From Rhynchospora pubera (lineage: Eukaryota > Streptophyta > Magnoliopsida > Poales > Cyperaceae): a stretch of DNA of 64,000 nt. The position numbers were made by a program, and so were the translations under genes. Where the stretch lies: NCBI GenBank assembly GCA_028095005.1, contig CM051460.1, positions 163,799,461 to 163,863,460 on the forward strand, given 5' to 3'. This document shows, one piece after another, positions 36,082 to 47,676 of the stretch. Position 1 is the stretch's first letter. Every line of letters starts with the position of its first letter. The notes below the pieces were generated by a model. That model worked only from the letters and a program-made list of their open reading frames with translations. It was not told where the DNA came from and did not search any database.

Positions 36082-37722
36082 TGATTAAGGAATTAAATTC
36101 TAGTACCAAATAAATTTGTATCCAGACCTAATCTCACTAATCGTTTGTAGTTTAGTTCTAGGGTCGAATTCAAAGGACGGATTAATGAATATTGAACTTG
36201 TTCTTTTTCTAAAGCTAGACAATTAAAAAGAAGTGAAATCGATTATAAAATAAACTAAATAGATAAATCTAAAGGTAAATTGAAATAATATAAGTGTTTT
36301 TTAGAGTTTTTGTAAATTGAAATAATTAAGAAATCTAAAAGTATGTTTTTGGGTTTTCAAATGATATAAAAACGTCTTAGGGATCAGGTTTCGCTTTAGT
36401 TTGGACTTCTAAAACTCAAAGTTCAACACTTTCATGCAAACACATAAGCTTTAAAAGCAACAGTGTTCCAACTCGGTCCGAGTTGAGAACTGAGGTGGCT
36501 CGAATTGACTTGGTTTGGTCTATTATGAATCATGCAAGGATTGTTGGTTGGCCAAACCTAGACTTACTAACACTCGACGTTCGCTTTTTGGGCCAGGGAA
36601 TGATTTAATAACAACCGCTTCTAATCAAACTAATTAATCCACAACTTTTTGTATAGGAAAGACAATTATTTTAAACTTGTTTAGTGGTTTTCGTAAGGAT
36701 ATTTAAAAGTCTTTTGCACTGTCTAAAAATTACACTTTTGATGTTAATTAATCTCCCTTTTTTGGATCAACGATTTATCCCATGTACTTGGCTTAAACTA
36801 ATCTTGTTTATCCAAACTTGGACTTAACTAAATGTGGTTATTCATTTAGAAGCTAATTGAAAAATCACAAGTAGTTTAAACAAGCAGTTAAAGACTACTC
36901 ATTAAACAAATCACAAATCATAACAAATCGTCACAAGTCAAATATCACCATCACTACTCTCTTACTCCTAAGACAACTTAAATTCAGCCTAACATAGTAC
37001 TAGAACAAACAACAACAAGAGTATAAACAACAAGATACAAGTCCATTAAAAAAAGAGAAGAAAACATAGGAACAATAAACCAAATACTCCCTCTATGCTT
37101 CAATACCGTCTTTTAGGACAGTAGGGTGATGCAAGATGAGTTTTGAACCTTCTTCTCGCTGATGTCGCTTAGAGATTTGAATTTCTTCGGGTTGGTCAAT
37201 AAATCTTGTAAGGTAGGTATGAAATTGTGGAGGCTAAGATGTCTTCTAAGGCAGATGAAGAGCCTTTTTATAGGGGTTCCACGCATAAGGAAAGAGGTCT
37301 AGGGCGCCAGGGCAAGAAAAACTACAAAAAAGAACAACTTCCATGCATAAAAACTTGCCATATGAGATGAGACAGCGTCTAACTCGGACCGAGTTGAGAA
37401 GAGGTGAGTCATGGGTATGTCGGCTACGGGAACTCGGTCCGAGTTGGCTCCATTTTGGTTTGAGATGCTGTCTGAAAAATGTCTTTTCGTGCTAACAATG
37501 AGCCATCTCGCATTCGTCTTGTACATGAAATCTTTTAGAGCTTGTAAATCCACAAAAAATCACCTAGAACCCTGAAAATAAGAAGAGAGACGAAGACAAA
37601 ACGAATTCTTGAAAAAACATAACATTTTATCAAATAATTTAATTCTTTGAATATAATTTAGGTGGTAAGTACAATTTAGGTGGTAAGTACGGTCCGAATA
37701 CCATCAAATAATAACGATATCA
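36082..37722 (-). mobile_element. Solo LTR 'C', Athila/Tat-like superfamily
   Basis: Plus-strand start TGATTAAGG and end CGATATCA match the termini of LTRs A and D. Shared internal blocks with B occur in the same order. A strong minus-strand TATA box (CTATAAAAAGG) at about 37264-37274 sets the orientation. Perfect palindromes AACTCGGWCCGAGTT occur at 36470-36484, 37381-37395 and 37431-37445. The flanking pentamers (GATAC and ATTAC) do not match convincingly, so the boundary may be off by a few bases. There is no attached internal domain. Confidence 0.75.
36470..37445. repeat. LTR C palindromes (AACTCGGWCCGAGTT)
   Basis: Three perfect 15-bp palindromes at 36470, 37381 and 37431. The last two are 50 bp apart, an exception to the 21-bp rule, and lie about 107 bp upstream of the TATA box. 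Confidence 0.93.
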
Positions 37723-39947
37723 ATTACCTTATCCTGTCAGACTAAGAAATAGATTGTATTGAAAATCCGTTAATTAGTGTATGATTGCGCGCATTCCATC
37801 TGTCGTTAGTATATTAGCTTATGATAGATAGATATTTTAGTTGATGCGCTACACAATAACTGACCATCTATAGTGCCACATGGTACATGAGCACAATAAA
37901 CTAGAAATTTCGTCCGATGTCGGCAACTCCTAATTTTATTTCTCAAACATGTTAATTAATGGGCTGACTATAAAAAGGTCAAAAGGTGTCATTAACTACT
38001 TGGCACGACGCAAAAATGATTCCTCTAAAAAAGGTCAGGCAGATGAAGTTTAAAAGAATCTGGATAAGTGCTGCTCCTTACATCTAACACGTAAGAAGAT
38101 GCAAATGCAAACTGGTATTTCGGTGGAACTAATCTCTATCCGAAGATCTTTTACTAAAATAAAAGATGGAATCTGTTTTTTCAGTTTAATATTCACAAAG
38201 GAATTTTGAACTCTTCTTTTGATTATATTTGTTATCTATAGTAGTTAAATCTATAATTAATGTCAGCATAATTCGAAAATAAATAATATTATTTATTCAG
38301 AATTATAAATTAATCAGCACTTTTAATGATGTACTATAACTTTTTTAAATGGAAAAAAAGAGTATTGTCTTATCTTTAAATTAGCAGTGTACACAATCTT
38401 ATAAAAATATTAGCGCTTTAGCTATGAAAAACAATTCAGAACATACCTTTTTATATTCGAACGGTCCATCCAAAACATCTATTGTGTTCACATCAAAATT
38501 TTAAAAATATAATTTTTCTATGTTTATTACAATTTATCTTTTTTATTTATTTTTGAGTAATGACATGAGCTGATATTTTTTTATTAATTTTTAGTTATTA
38601 TTCAAATATGCAAAAGATAGTAAATTTTTTTTTATAGACAGATTGGCTATATGAAAATGCGATTTTTAAAAAATGCTGATTTTAAAATAAGAAACAATTT
38701 TTAATGATGATGAAAGGATCATATACTAAAAAAATTATAAATTTGATGAATTATTTTCTAAATATCATAAAAAGGTCGATTAATTTAAGATGTCATCACA
38801 TACTGTTCTCAAGATATGAGGCTGTAGGATGTCAGAGGACAGTAGTGATTCTACCAATAATTGTTCCCAGTAAAAATTAAATGGTCTGTTCATAAGAGCA
38901 GATGGATGTTATCATTTTGCTTATTAAAAGAGAAGTCTGTATTTATAATTTTATATTCTAAATATATTTACATAACTTCAAATAAATTTATCTCACCGAA
39001 TATTTATCTAATTATTTCTAGTAGTGATTTCATAACTTTAACTCAAATAAAAAATATATTTTTTGTATGTATTAATTTCATATTTTATAATTCTACTAAC
39101 GGATCCCAAAGAAAGGGGGCATGAGTTATGACAGTTGTGGTCAACGGGCAGTTGGTAGGTGGGATGGACTTTGCTTCTCATGTAAATTAGTTACCGAAAT
39201 AATATGCATTTGCATGACGATAAGGACGAATACATCGCTTTCCCGTGGAAAATGTGTGTACTTTGTTTCTTTAATAAATAATTTGAGAAATTTTTGTTGG
39301 GAAGGATGCATCTGCAGTTAAAAGTGTTGAACTCCTGCGTCATCCGCTGTCTTTTTCGTAGTTGGACCGAACAAGGAAAACACAAGCAAGTGCCAGTCGT
39401 TTACCAGTTGTGTTCTGTGAATAAGCATTTGGAATACCTAAATACATGCCAAAACAATTGACGTGTACGCGTGGTTTTTTGTCGCTTGTTGTTAATCAAG
39501 TGTAGAGCCTCTGTTTTTACCGTTTAAAAAAAAAAAACTGATTTCGATCGATCAATTTGAGTAGCAAACTTTTTCCACAGTACAACATAAAATAATCGAA
39601 ATTAAAATTGGTGTAACATTCAAATTCGAAATATTCTATTTTAGTTGGTTTTTTTAAAATTTAGATGATTAATTTTTTTTAATATGATTTTGGAACTTAT
39701 GAAGATGGCATGTTGTTTAATTTTAACGAAACCATGGAGCCAGATATATGCAACCCCACTTCAGCAAAAAGTAACAAAACGAAAAAAAAAATGTGTGGTA
39801 TGAAGGAAGCACAAAGGTAAGCACAATGTACCCTTAAAAATGCAAACAACAACTTACGATGACAGCTATCCAAACATTTTACAACTTCTAAAACAACATG
39901 AGCGCCGCTGTAGCTACAGTGATAAAGAGGATAAGATCTACCGAGAC
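37723..39947. other. AT-rich spacer left of the large hAT
   Basis: No gene recognised. 38440-38520 resembles an arm of the GAGAAATACTAG MITE family. Confidence 0.45.
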
Positions 39948-39954
39948 ATCAGCC

Positions 39955-41057
39955 TAGGGGTGTCAAACGTGGCCAACGGTCACAAAAATAACTGTGACCG
40001 TTAGCGTTTTGTAAATTAAAACAGTAGAGACATAGTTTTTGTTAACCACACCGTATAATAAATGGCTCAAAAAATCTGTGCGTTTACCGTTTTGTTTAAA
40101 TAAACAGCTCAAACGATTCTAACGTTTATAAACAGACTATAAATTATATATCAAAAAACATATATCAGCAATTGAACCCAGCAACAAACATATATAAAAA
40201 AATGCATATCAATTGAACCTTAATTTTGTGATCACTAGTACCAGCAATTGAACCCAGCAATAGAACAAAATATTAATTGAAGTTTCAACTAGTAACAAAC
40301 ACAATTGAAGTTCCAACTAGTACCAGCAACAAACACATCAAAACATCAATTCTAAACCCAGCAACAAACACAAAAACTAGTACCTAACTTCCAAATTCTA
40401 CTAACACTAGTACCTAACTTAAATTCTGAACCCAGCAACAAACACAAACACATGCATAGGCAGCATAGTTTTGATTTCAACAAAACATCACTTGAACCCT
40501 AAATTGCAACCTAACAACAAACACAAAATGTTCATTGGTCCATAGAGTTTCACCAAAATGATCCTTACTGACCTCATCATCCATCATAGCCATAGCCTTC
40601 ATTGGTCCATAGAGTTTCACCAAAATGTTCACCATTCTCTGAAAAACATAAATACATAATCAATGAAACAATGCAAATTAGCTATTTTTTGCAAGCTCTG
40701 TATCACCGGTCATTTCAAACAATCTGACAAGTCTTATAAAGGTACATGTATACATTTACATATTAAGGTAAGCTCTGTATTAAGATACATATATACATTT
40801 ACACATTTACATATTATAGTTACATTTTAAACAATCTGACAAGTCTTATTAAGGTACATATATACATTTACATATTTTATTGATTACTCACACGTTATAG
40901 GCCATTTCTTAAATTGTACATTAGTATCTTAGTGAATCTAATTCTATTAAAATTTCATCAGTTGCTTTAATTATCAGAGTGTATATTAGTAGATCTTATG
41001 CATCAGTGGCGGTTCGCCTGCAATTCATTCACTTTTGTTTGAACTTATGGCCAACAA
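39955..41057. repeat. hAT 3' noncoding region with degenerate repeats
   Basis: Irregular repeats of 'cccagcaacaaacac' and 'actagtacc' types run from about 40160 to 40520. A 30-bp block starting 'ttcattggtccatagagttt' is duplicated at 40530-40559 and 40598-40627. 'gtacatatatacatttacat' recurs three times at 40740-40880. Confidence 0.6.
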
Positions 41058-42098
41058 TCAAGTACAGAACCAATAATAAAGGATGATGAGGTCATTCATA
41101 CCAGTAATCGAAGTTCGCAACCAATTTTGAGCACATAATAGAGCTTCAATGCTCTCATCGGAGAGAGAGTTTCTAACGGGGCTAAGCACTCTACCGCTTG
41201 TACTAAAGGCATATTCAGATGCCGCGGTTGATATTGGGACAACCAAGATGTCGCGAGCTAATCGAGATAGTACCGGATACTTAGAAACCTTCATTTTCCA
41301 CCAAGTTAAGATGTCGAACTCCTCATCCACACTTGCTTGATCAAGATCACTAACTATATTCATTAAAAATAGAATAAATATAACTGAAAATTGTAGGAAT
41401 TCAAATAATGAGATTAAGGCATCACCTAAATATTCATCTAACTCTGATTTTGAGGCATCAGAGGTCTTCTTTTCTTTTATATAGTCTTTTATTCCAGCCC
41501 TTGTATTGCTAATATTGGTAGTGGATGCACCTGTTTTTTGGCTGTTAAGATAAATTTTCAAGTTAAAAATAAATAAATAACAAAAATATTTGTATAAAGA
41601 GTAAAATTGACACTTAGGCAAGTAGGTCTACCTCTTTGACAGCCTATCTTGGTTCTGGTTAGATGCACCATCAGCATTTGCTTCCACATACTCATCAAAC
41701 ATTTCTTTCATGCAATTTCTCAAATTGTTAATAAATAAATCACAAGTTTCAGGGCATAATTCTTTCATGTAGTACTCTGATATCTCTTATTTATATATAC
41801 GTTTTGATCATACTTGACACCAAAATACTATCCAAACCAATGATATTCAATGTGCTTTTATGCTTTATTTTCCAAGATTGGATACTGCCGTAGCAATTTG
41901 ATTTGTTTTGTAGGAACTTAGTGGATTAGGCATAATTATCACATAAAAAGGTGGATTTATAAGAAGAAAATGACTAAATGGAATGCATAGCACTGTAGAG
42001 CTCATCCTAAACTTTCCAACGACCTTTGAATCAACTCAATCGGAGTCCGGATGAAGAAATTATGGTCAAAATATTATCGGTGCGCAATGCTGGAAAAT

Positions 42099-42134
42099 AA
42101 TTTCGGTCCGAAATTATTTATTTCGGTCCGAAAT
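42099..42134. repeat. LTR D promoter-side palindrome pair
   Basis: AATTTCGGTCCGAAATT at 42099-42115 and ATTTCGGTCCGAAAT at 42120-42134, with centres 20 bp apart. They lie about 109 bp upstream of the TATA-like sequence at 42243. Confidence 0.92.
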
Positions 42135-43050
42135 TGCGTGAAAAAGTCAGTTTTGGCAAGTTTTGAATATGGAAACTTTATTTTATGGCATGATCTCGTA
42201 AACCCTTGCCCTAACCTGCCTCCCAAGCCTCCTCCCTGGCCATATATGTACGAAATTACAGAGAGGAAAGTATGCCACCTTCCATACAATAATTTCCACC
42301 TTTTCCACCACCTTTCTCACGCCGAAAGGCGTGGGATTCCACCTCTCACAGCGGAGCACGTTCATGGCAGCAACTTTGGAGCGATTTTGGACGCGACAAC
42401 GGTTGAACCGATCCAACCACGACTTCGGACGATCGATATCTTGAATTAGAAGCGATATTTGGTTTATTCGTTTCTTTTCTCTTGATATTTTGATTTGATG
42501 GAGTTTGTATCTTATTTTTCTTGCATGTTAGGATAATTAATGATGTCTTAATAGTAGTTAGTAGATTAGTTTAGTATTTTGTGATGACTTGATTGCTTTA
42601 TATTATGATATGTGATATGTTTTGTTGAGAATTATACCTTGCTTGGTTAATTTAATTGTTTGTTTGACTGTTTACCTATTGATGAACTACATCACCATTA
42701 GGACATTAAACTAGAACAAATAATTAGTTATTTAAGCACTTGAGGTAAGCCAATCGCTCGAAAGAGGATGTTAGTTTGCGACCGAAAGGTGTAACTTTTA
42801 CTGATCCGACAGGACTTTAAATACCTCCAGAAATCCAACTAAACATACTTAAATAGCTAAATCAGAACGAAAGTATAGGTTTAGTTGTTTATGTGGCAAA
42901 AACCGAGTTCCAAGTCAAGTCAAAATCGAAATCGCGACAGCTGAGGTTAGGACTTAGGTCTGGTCGTCCAGTAGCCTTCACATAACATTGTGTAAAGATA
43001 TCAAGTTGAAACAAGAGGTCTAAAGTAAGTTTTGGACAGAAACAGTACGG

Positions 43051-43086
43051 ATTTCGGTCCGAAATCCATACATTTCGGTCCGAAAT
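43051..43086. repeat. LTR D distal palindrome pair, 21-bp spacing
   Basis: Two perfect ATTTCGGTCCGAAAT palindromes at 43051-43065 and 43072-43086. Confidence 0.93.
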
Positions 43087-45890
43087 ATGCCTATGTCTCG
43101 GCGAAAATTGTAGGCAAAGGTGATTTGGAGCTAAACTAATTGAACACAAATTCCTAGGACATTATTTGCATTTATTTAGAGTCTAGAAAATACCAAAAAT
43201 AATTTATTTAATTGCACTTTAGATAATTGTCTTTTTAAATCATAAAACTCCAAAAATTAATTGTCTAGCTTTCGTGAGGAAGTAAAGTGTAGTAATCAGT
43301 TGTACTGTCCCTTGGGTTCGACCCTAAAGCTTAACTAAAACGACTAGTGAGGTTAGCTTTAGGTTATAAATTTATTTGATATCCTAGGTCCAAAGCCTTC
43401 ATCGTACTCAACAATCGCAATCTTGCATCTAGGATCAAGTACAGTAGCTATTGCTAATAGAGAATTTCCAATTGTCCAATACTTGTCAAATTTGTCAAGC
43501 ATGTCAGTCCCCATCTGGACAATAAATGAATATGGACTGGTAGCCATCTTTTTAATGGTTAGGAGAACTTCACAAAACTCGGTGAAGAAAAGATTCAAGG
43601 TAGGATACTTGGTGCCACTCAACTTCAATGTGGCACCATAAAAGACCTTCAACTCAGCAACTAAAGCATGCACTGCCTCCCATTGAAAATCAGATATTTT
43701 AATATTGTACCTCTTATCAAGACTAGCGTATCTACAAATCGCTTGTTTGAGCTCCAAGGCAAGCTCCAGCATCAAATAAGTAGAGTTCCATCTGGTGGGG
43801 ACATGCCAAGCTGGTTGTTTGTAGGGTACATTAACCTGAAACAAAACAAAGTGAAAAAATTAGAAACTTTCTGAAATTAAAACATGTGATTATGTGAATA
43901 AGTTGCATATGAAGATAAGTAGACTACCTGAGAGCAAGTCAGCTTGAATTTTTCCATCCTTGCTTGCGAGTGACGAATGTACTTCATCGTATTCCGTACA
44001 CTATTTATCTCATCATCCAAAGTACCAAGTCCATCTTGGACAATCAAATTTAATATGTGGCAACCACATCTCTGATGGAAGAGTTTTTCTTGAACTGGTA
44101 GGTCATCTTTGATGGATGTTGAGGCAAAAAGTTCCTTGGTGCAAGCGTCATTGGAAGAGGCATTATCGAGAACAAGACATAATGCTCTTTTATCTAAGTT
44201 CCACATGACTATCTTATCATAAAACGATTGAGCTATATGTTTACCAGTATGTGGACTAGGCAATGGAACAAAGGTGATAATCTTTTTTCTCAAAATCCAA
44301 TTATCATCGATGTAATGACATGTAATTGCCATGAACCCTCTATCTCTACCCTTGTTACTCCACAAATCGCTAGTAAAACTGAACCTACAACCCATTTGCC
44401 CCAATTCTTGATAAAGATTGACTTATTCCTCTTCATAAATGCTAAGGCAGTCTGACTTAAGGGTGTTTCTAGATGGAATTTTGAATTGTGGTTGCAAGGC
44501 ATTAAGAAACATTCTAAAAAAAAGCGATTTACACAATTGAAGGGATATTCATGTGCAATCACCGTCTTTGCCAGAATCTTCCTACACTTCGCTTGATCAA
44601 ACACCCATGGAACTAACTTTGGCCCTACTGTTTTAACATCATAAATATTAAATTAGCACAATTCCATAAAGCATGTATAGAATTTTTTTTGAAAATAATT
44701 AATAAATCAGCAAAGAAGTTATAATGTTATACCTTCTGTTTTGGCAGCTTGCAACATCTTTTGCATAACATCAAGCTTGTTTTTTGGAAATTTTTTGCAA
44801 CTTTTGTTAATGTGATTTCTCATTGAGCTTGTTCCCCTTTGTTGGCCTTGCAAATACTTCTTACCACAGAAATTGCAAGTGGCAAAATAACTGCCATCTT
44901 CTTGAGTAGGCCCCTTTTTGAAAAATTTCCAAATATCAGCATAAGTTTTTCTTGTTTTCCTCTTTTTAGGATTTTGTGCATCCTCTTGACCAGCACCAGT
45001 TGGTGCTTGTTCACCATCTTCCTTAGGGCCATCAGCCTCAGCCTCTATCCTTGGAATTTCCTCAGGGGTCTCTAGGTTCAACCCAGGACCCATACTAGAA
45101 CAAACAAGTGTCACTGTGTCAGTACAAGTGTAGTAATAAATCAAGCAAACAATCAAGTGTTCTAACAATCAAATATGACAATTCAATTAACATAATATCC
45201 ATATGAGAAATGCTTCTTATATTACCTAAAGTTCTAAGCATGCAGTATCCTAATAAGAAATGCTTCCTATGTTACCTAAATAAGTTATCACTTAAAACAA
45301 ATTAATAACAAATTACTATTATGACCTTGACTCCTTCAGCATGTTCTTTTAAACTCAAACAATATATATCATAACCTTATAACTTTCGCATGAATCAAAA
45401 TACCACATTGCTACTCATTTATTTCTAGTATATTTTATGCTGTCCATCTTGACAAAAGTAGTTGAAATTCAGGTCTAAGTGTAATATATAAAATAGATAC
45501 CAATTCCTTAATTTTAAATTTTAATATCACTGGAAGCCTATATGTGCCTACATTCAAGCGAGGAAATATACTAGAAAGTTTTATGTTGTCCAAGTTTTTA
45601 TACCGGTACACATTTGAGTTGTACCGCTGTACCAACCTCAAAGGCCGGTTTAAAGCCCAAGAAATTGACGGAAAATGCCTTTGACATGTACCCAATTAAA
45701 CAATCACATGTGAAGAAATGTACTGGCCTTAGGTCTTAATACAAGGTTCAAAGAAAAATAGACAAAAATGAAACCACAAATTTAAAAAAACAAAATAATC
45801 AAATAAATCATACTAATTGTCAATTAACTGGTTTTGATTTCTCAATTAACAAAAGATATGCTAAATACCATAAATAATTTGCCACCTTCA

Positions 45891-47676
45891 TGTTAGGAAA
45901 CTGCTCAATTTTAATTTTGTGACTAATTACCCTTAATTAATCCAATTAAAACACAAGCAACATAAGGATTTAGTACATAGCCATTCGACACAAGAGATAA
46001 GAGGTGGAATTTGTACCTCCCGCGAAATCGTATTCGTGGGGCTCGATCCTACGACATAGAAATCGATGGGGTGCTCTCCTTCGCCTCCTCCATGGCGGCC
46101 TCGAGTCCACCAAGGAATTTGGTCATATCCCAATTCTTGTGCTAGTAAGAGAAAGGAGATAGCTAATCCTTTTCACCATTCTTCAAGTAATTCTTGCAAT
46201 TAACCTTTTGGAATAGCTATTCTCAACACATGAGACCTATGGGAATGCAAGAGAGAGAGAGACCATCATGGGAGAATCAAAATTCTGCCCATGGATGGTG
46301 GTGGCGGCTAGGGAGAAGAAGGGAGGCAAGGTGAGAATGTTAGGTTTTGCCTCTTCAAGTGGTCCTTATATAGAGCCATCTCTCCTCAACACTTGTAACT
46401 AATTACAAGTTTGCCACTATGTGGCCGGCCATGTACATGGGCCTCATGGGCCATGTGTTATGTTTGTTCAATCTCTCTTAGTCCATATTAAATCAATTAT
46501 TTAATAGGCCTTTCAAGTTACATTCAATTTAGGCTCAAATAGACTATTAAATTAAAAGCCTATACTTTAATTTAATTCACTTACTTAAATTAAAGTGTGA
46601 TGAATAAAATTAATTATCAATATATTGATAATCATTTTAGGATTAGCATGTACATTAATTTATTTCTATATGATCCATTTGACTTAATTAATTATAACGG
46701 TCCACAACGTTATTTAATTAATTAATCAACTTATCATATTTTGCAATACTCACTATTGCAAATAAATAAATAATGCACGTATGGTCAAAGTCCTATTTGT
46801 GTGACCCTTTGAGGATTTATGATATGTTGGACATGGAATTAAATCGCTATTTAATTCCAATAATCATAAGTGGTATCTAGCAACACGTTATGATTCCCAA
46901 TTCGCATAAATAGTGTACTACTACATTATTTAAATCCTGCATAAGAGAATAAATGTATTTTCCTATTTTGATTCTTATGTCACACGATATCATCGTATAA
47001 TCCAAGATAGGAATGTGTCATTCTTGCAGATTATACGTTTCTTGATCTAGAGATAATTGTATAAAGTTGCATGCAAACAATCTATCTCCATCAAGGGGCC
47101 CAAACAGATATCGTCACTCACTAAGTGAATTAATGAGGGACATACGGTTTTCTTGATGATTAGCTTTTCCCCGCACAATTCAAGAGAACATAAATAAAGT
47201 CCGTATAGCAGCCCTTATCGGGAATCAGCGGTAGACGATATTTATTGAACCTATCCTCATGTGGAAAAGATAATCATCTCAAACTTAGAACCAAAATCAT
47301 AACGAAATAAACAATGACACGTAACACAATCCATATGTTTATTTCATTGGGTCAAGTCCTGTACTATGTTCCATAACATACACATATGCAATTAAGTTGG
47401 TAACTCTTTACCTATGATTTGTAGAACTTAATCATCACTTAACTTGCATACTAATCTTATATGATAATTAATGTTCCTTGTTAATTATCAAGATTATGGA
47501 CCGTTTAGATTTATTATTGTCATTCTAAAGAATGATCCACAGAGATCTACAATTCAGATCCTCAACCTGAATGATCTGTCAATAATAAACCTAGGAACAG
47601 ATGATAAAATATCATCCAAAACATAAACTAATAATTAAGTCATTAAATTATTGACTTCTAGGACATAACTCTAACA
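45891..47676 (-). mobile_element. Solo LTR 'E', unrelated LTR family, in hAT intron 1
   Basis: A 1786-bp unit with TGTTAG...CTAACA ends and a perfect 5-bp TSD CTTCA at 45886-45890 and 47677-47681. A TATA box (CTATATAAGG on the minus strand, about 46365-46375) suggests minus orientation. There is no internal domain. Whether it derives from Copia or Gypsy is not clear from the LTR alone. It has none of the CGGWCCG palindromes. Confidence 0.88.

Larger units (their letters stand above)
41778..43404 (+). mobile_element. Solo LTR 'D' inserted in hAT transposase exon
   Basis: A 1627-bp LTR with the 5-bp TSD TACTC at 41773-41777 and 43405-43409. It starts TGATATCTC, the inverse of the LTR A end; its other end reads CTTCATCG, where the expected final A has mutated. 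It lies in the orientation opposite to LTRs A, B and C. Palindromes ATTTCGGTCCGAAAT occur at about 42100, 42120, 43051 and 43072. A TATA-like run lies at about 42243. It cuts transposase codons after the conserved DPRCK region, so it inserted into a formerly coding hAT. Confidence 0.9.

Noticed and set aside
36077..37727. TSD for solo LTR C (GATAC / ATTAC)
   Set aside because: Only 3 of 5 bases match; recorded as unresolved.
43877..44404. Separate small genes for the pieces at 41-45 kb
   Set aside because: They join in phase as exons of one hAT transposase, so they are not independent genes.
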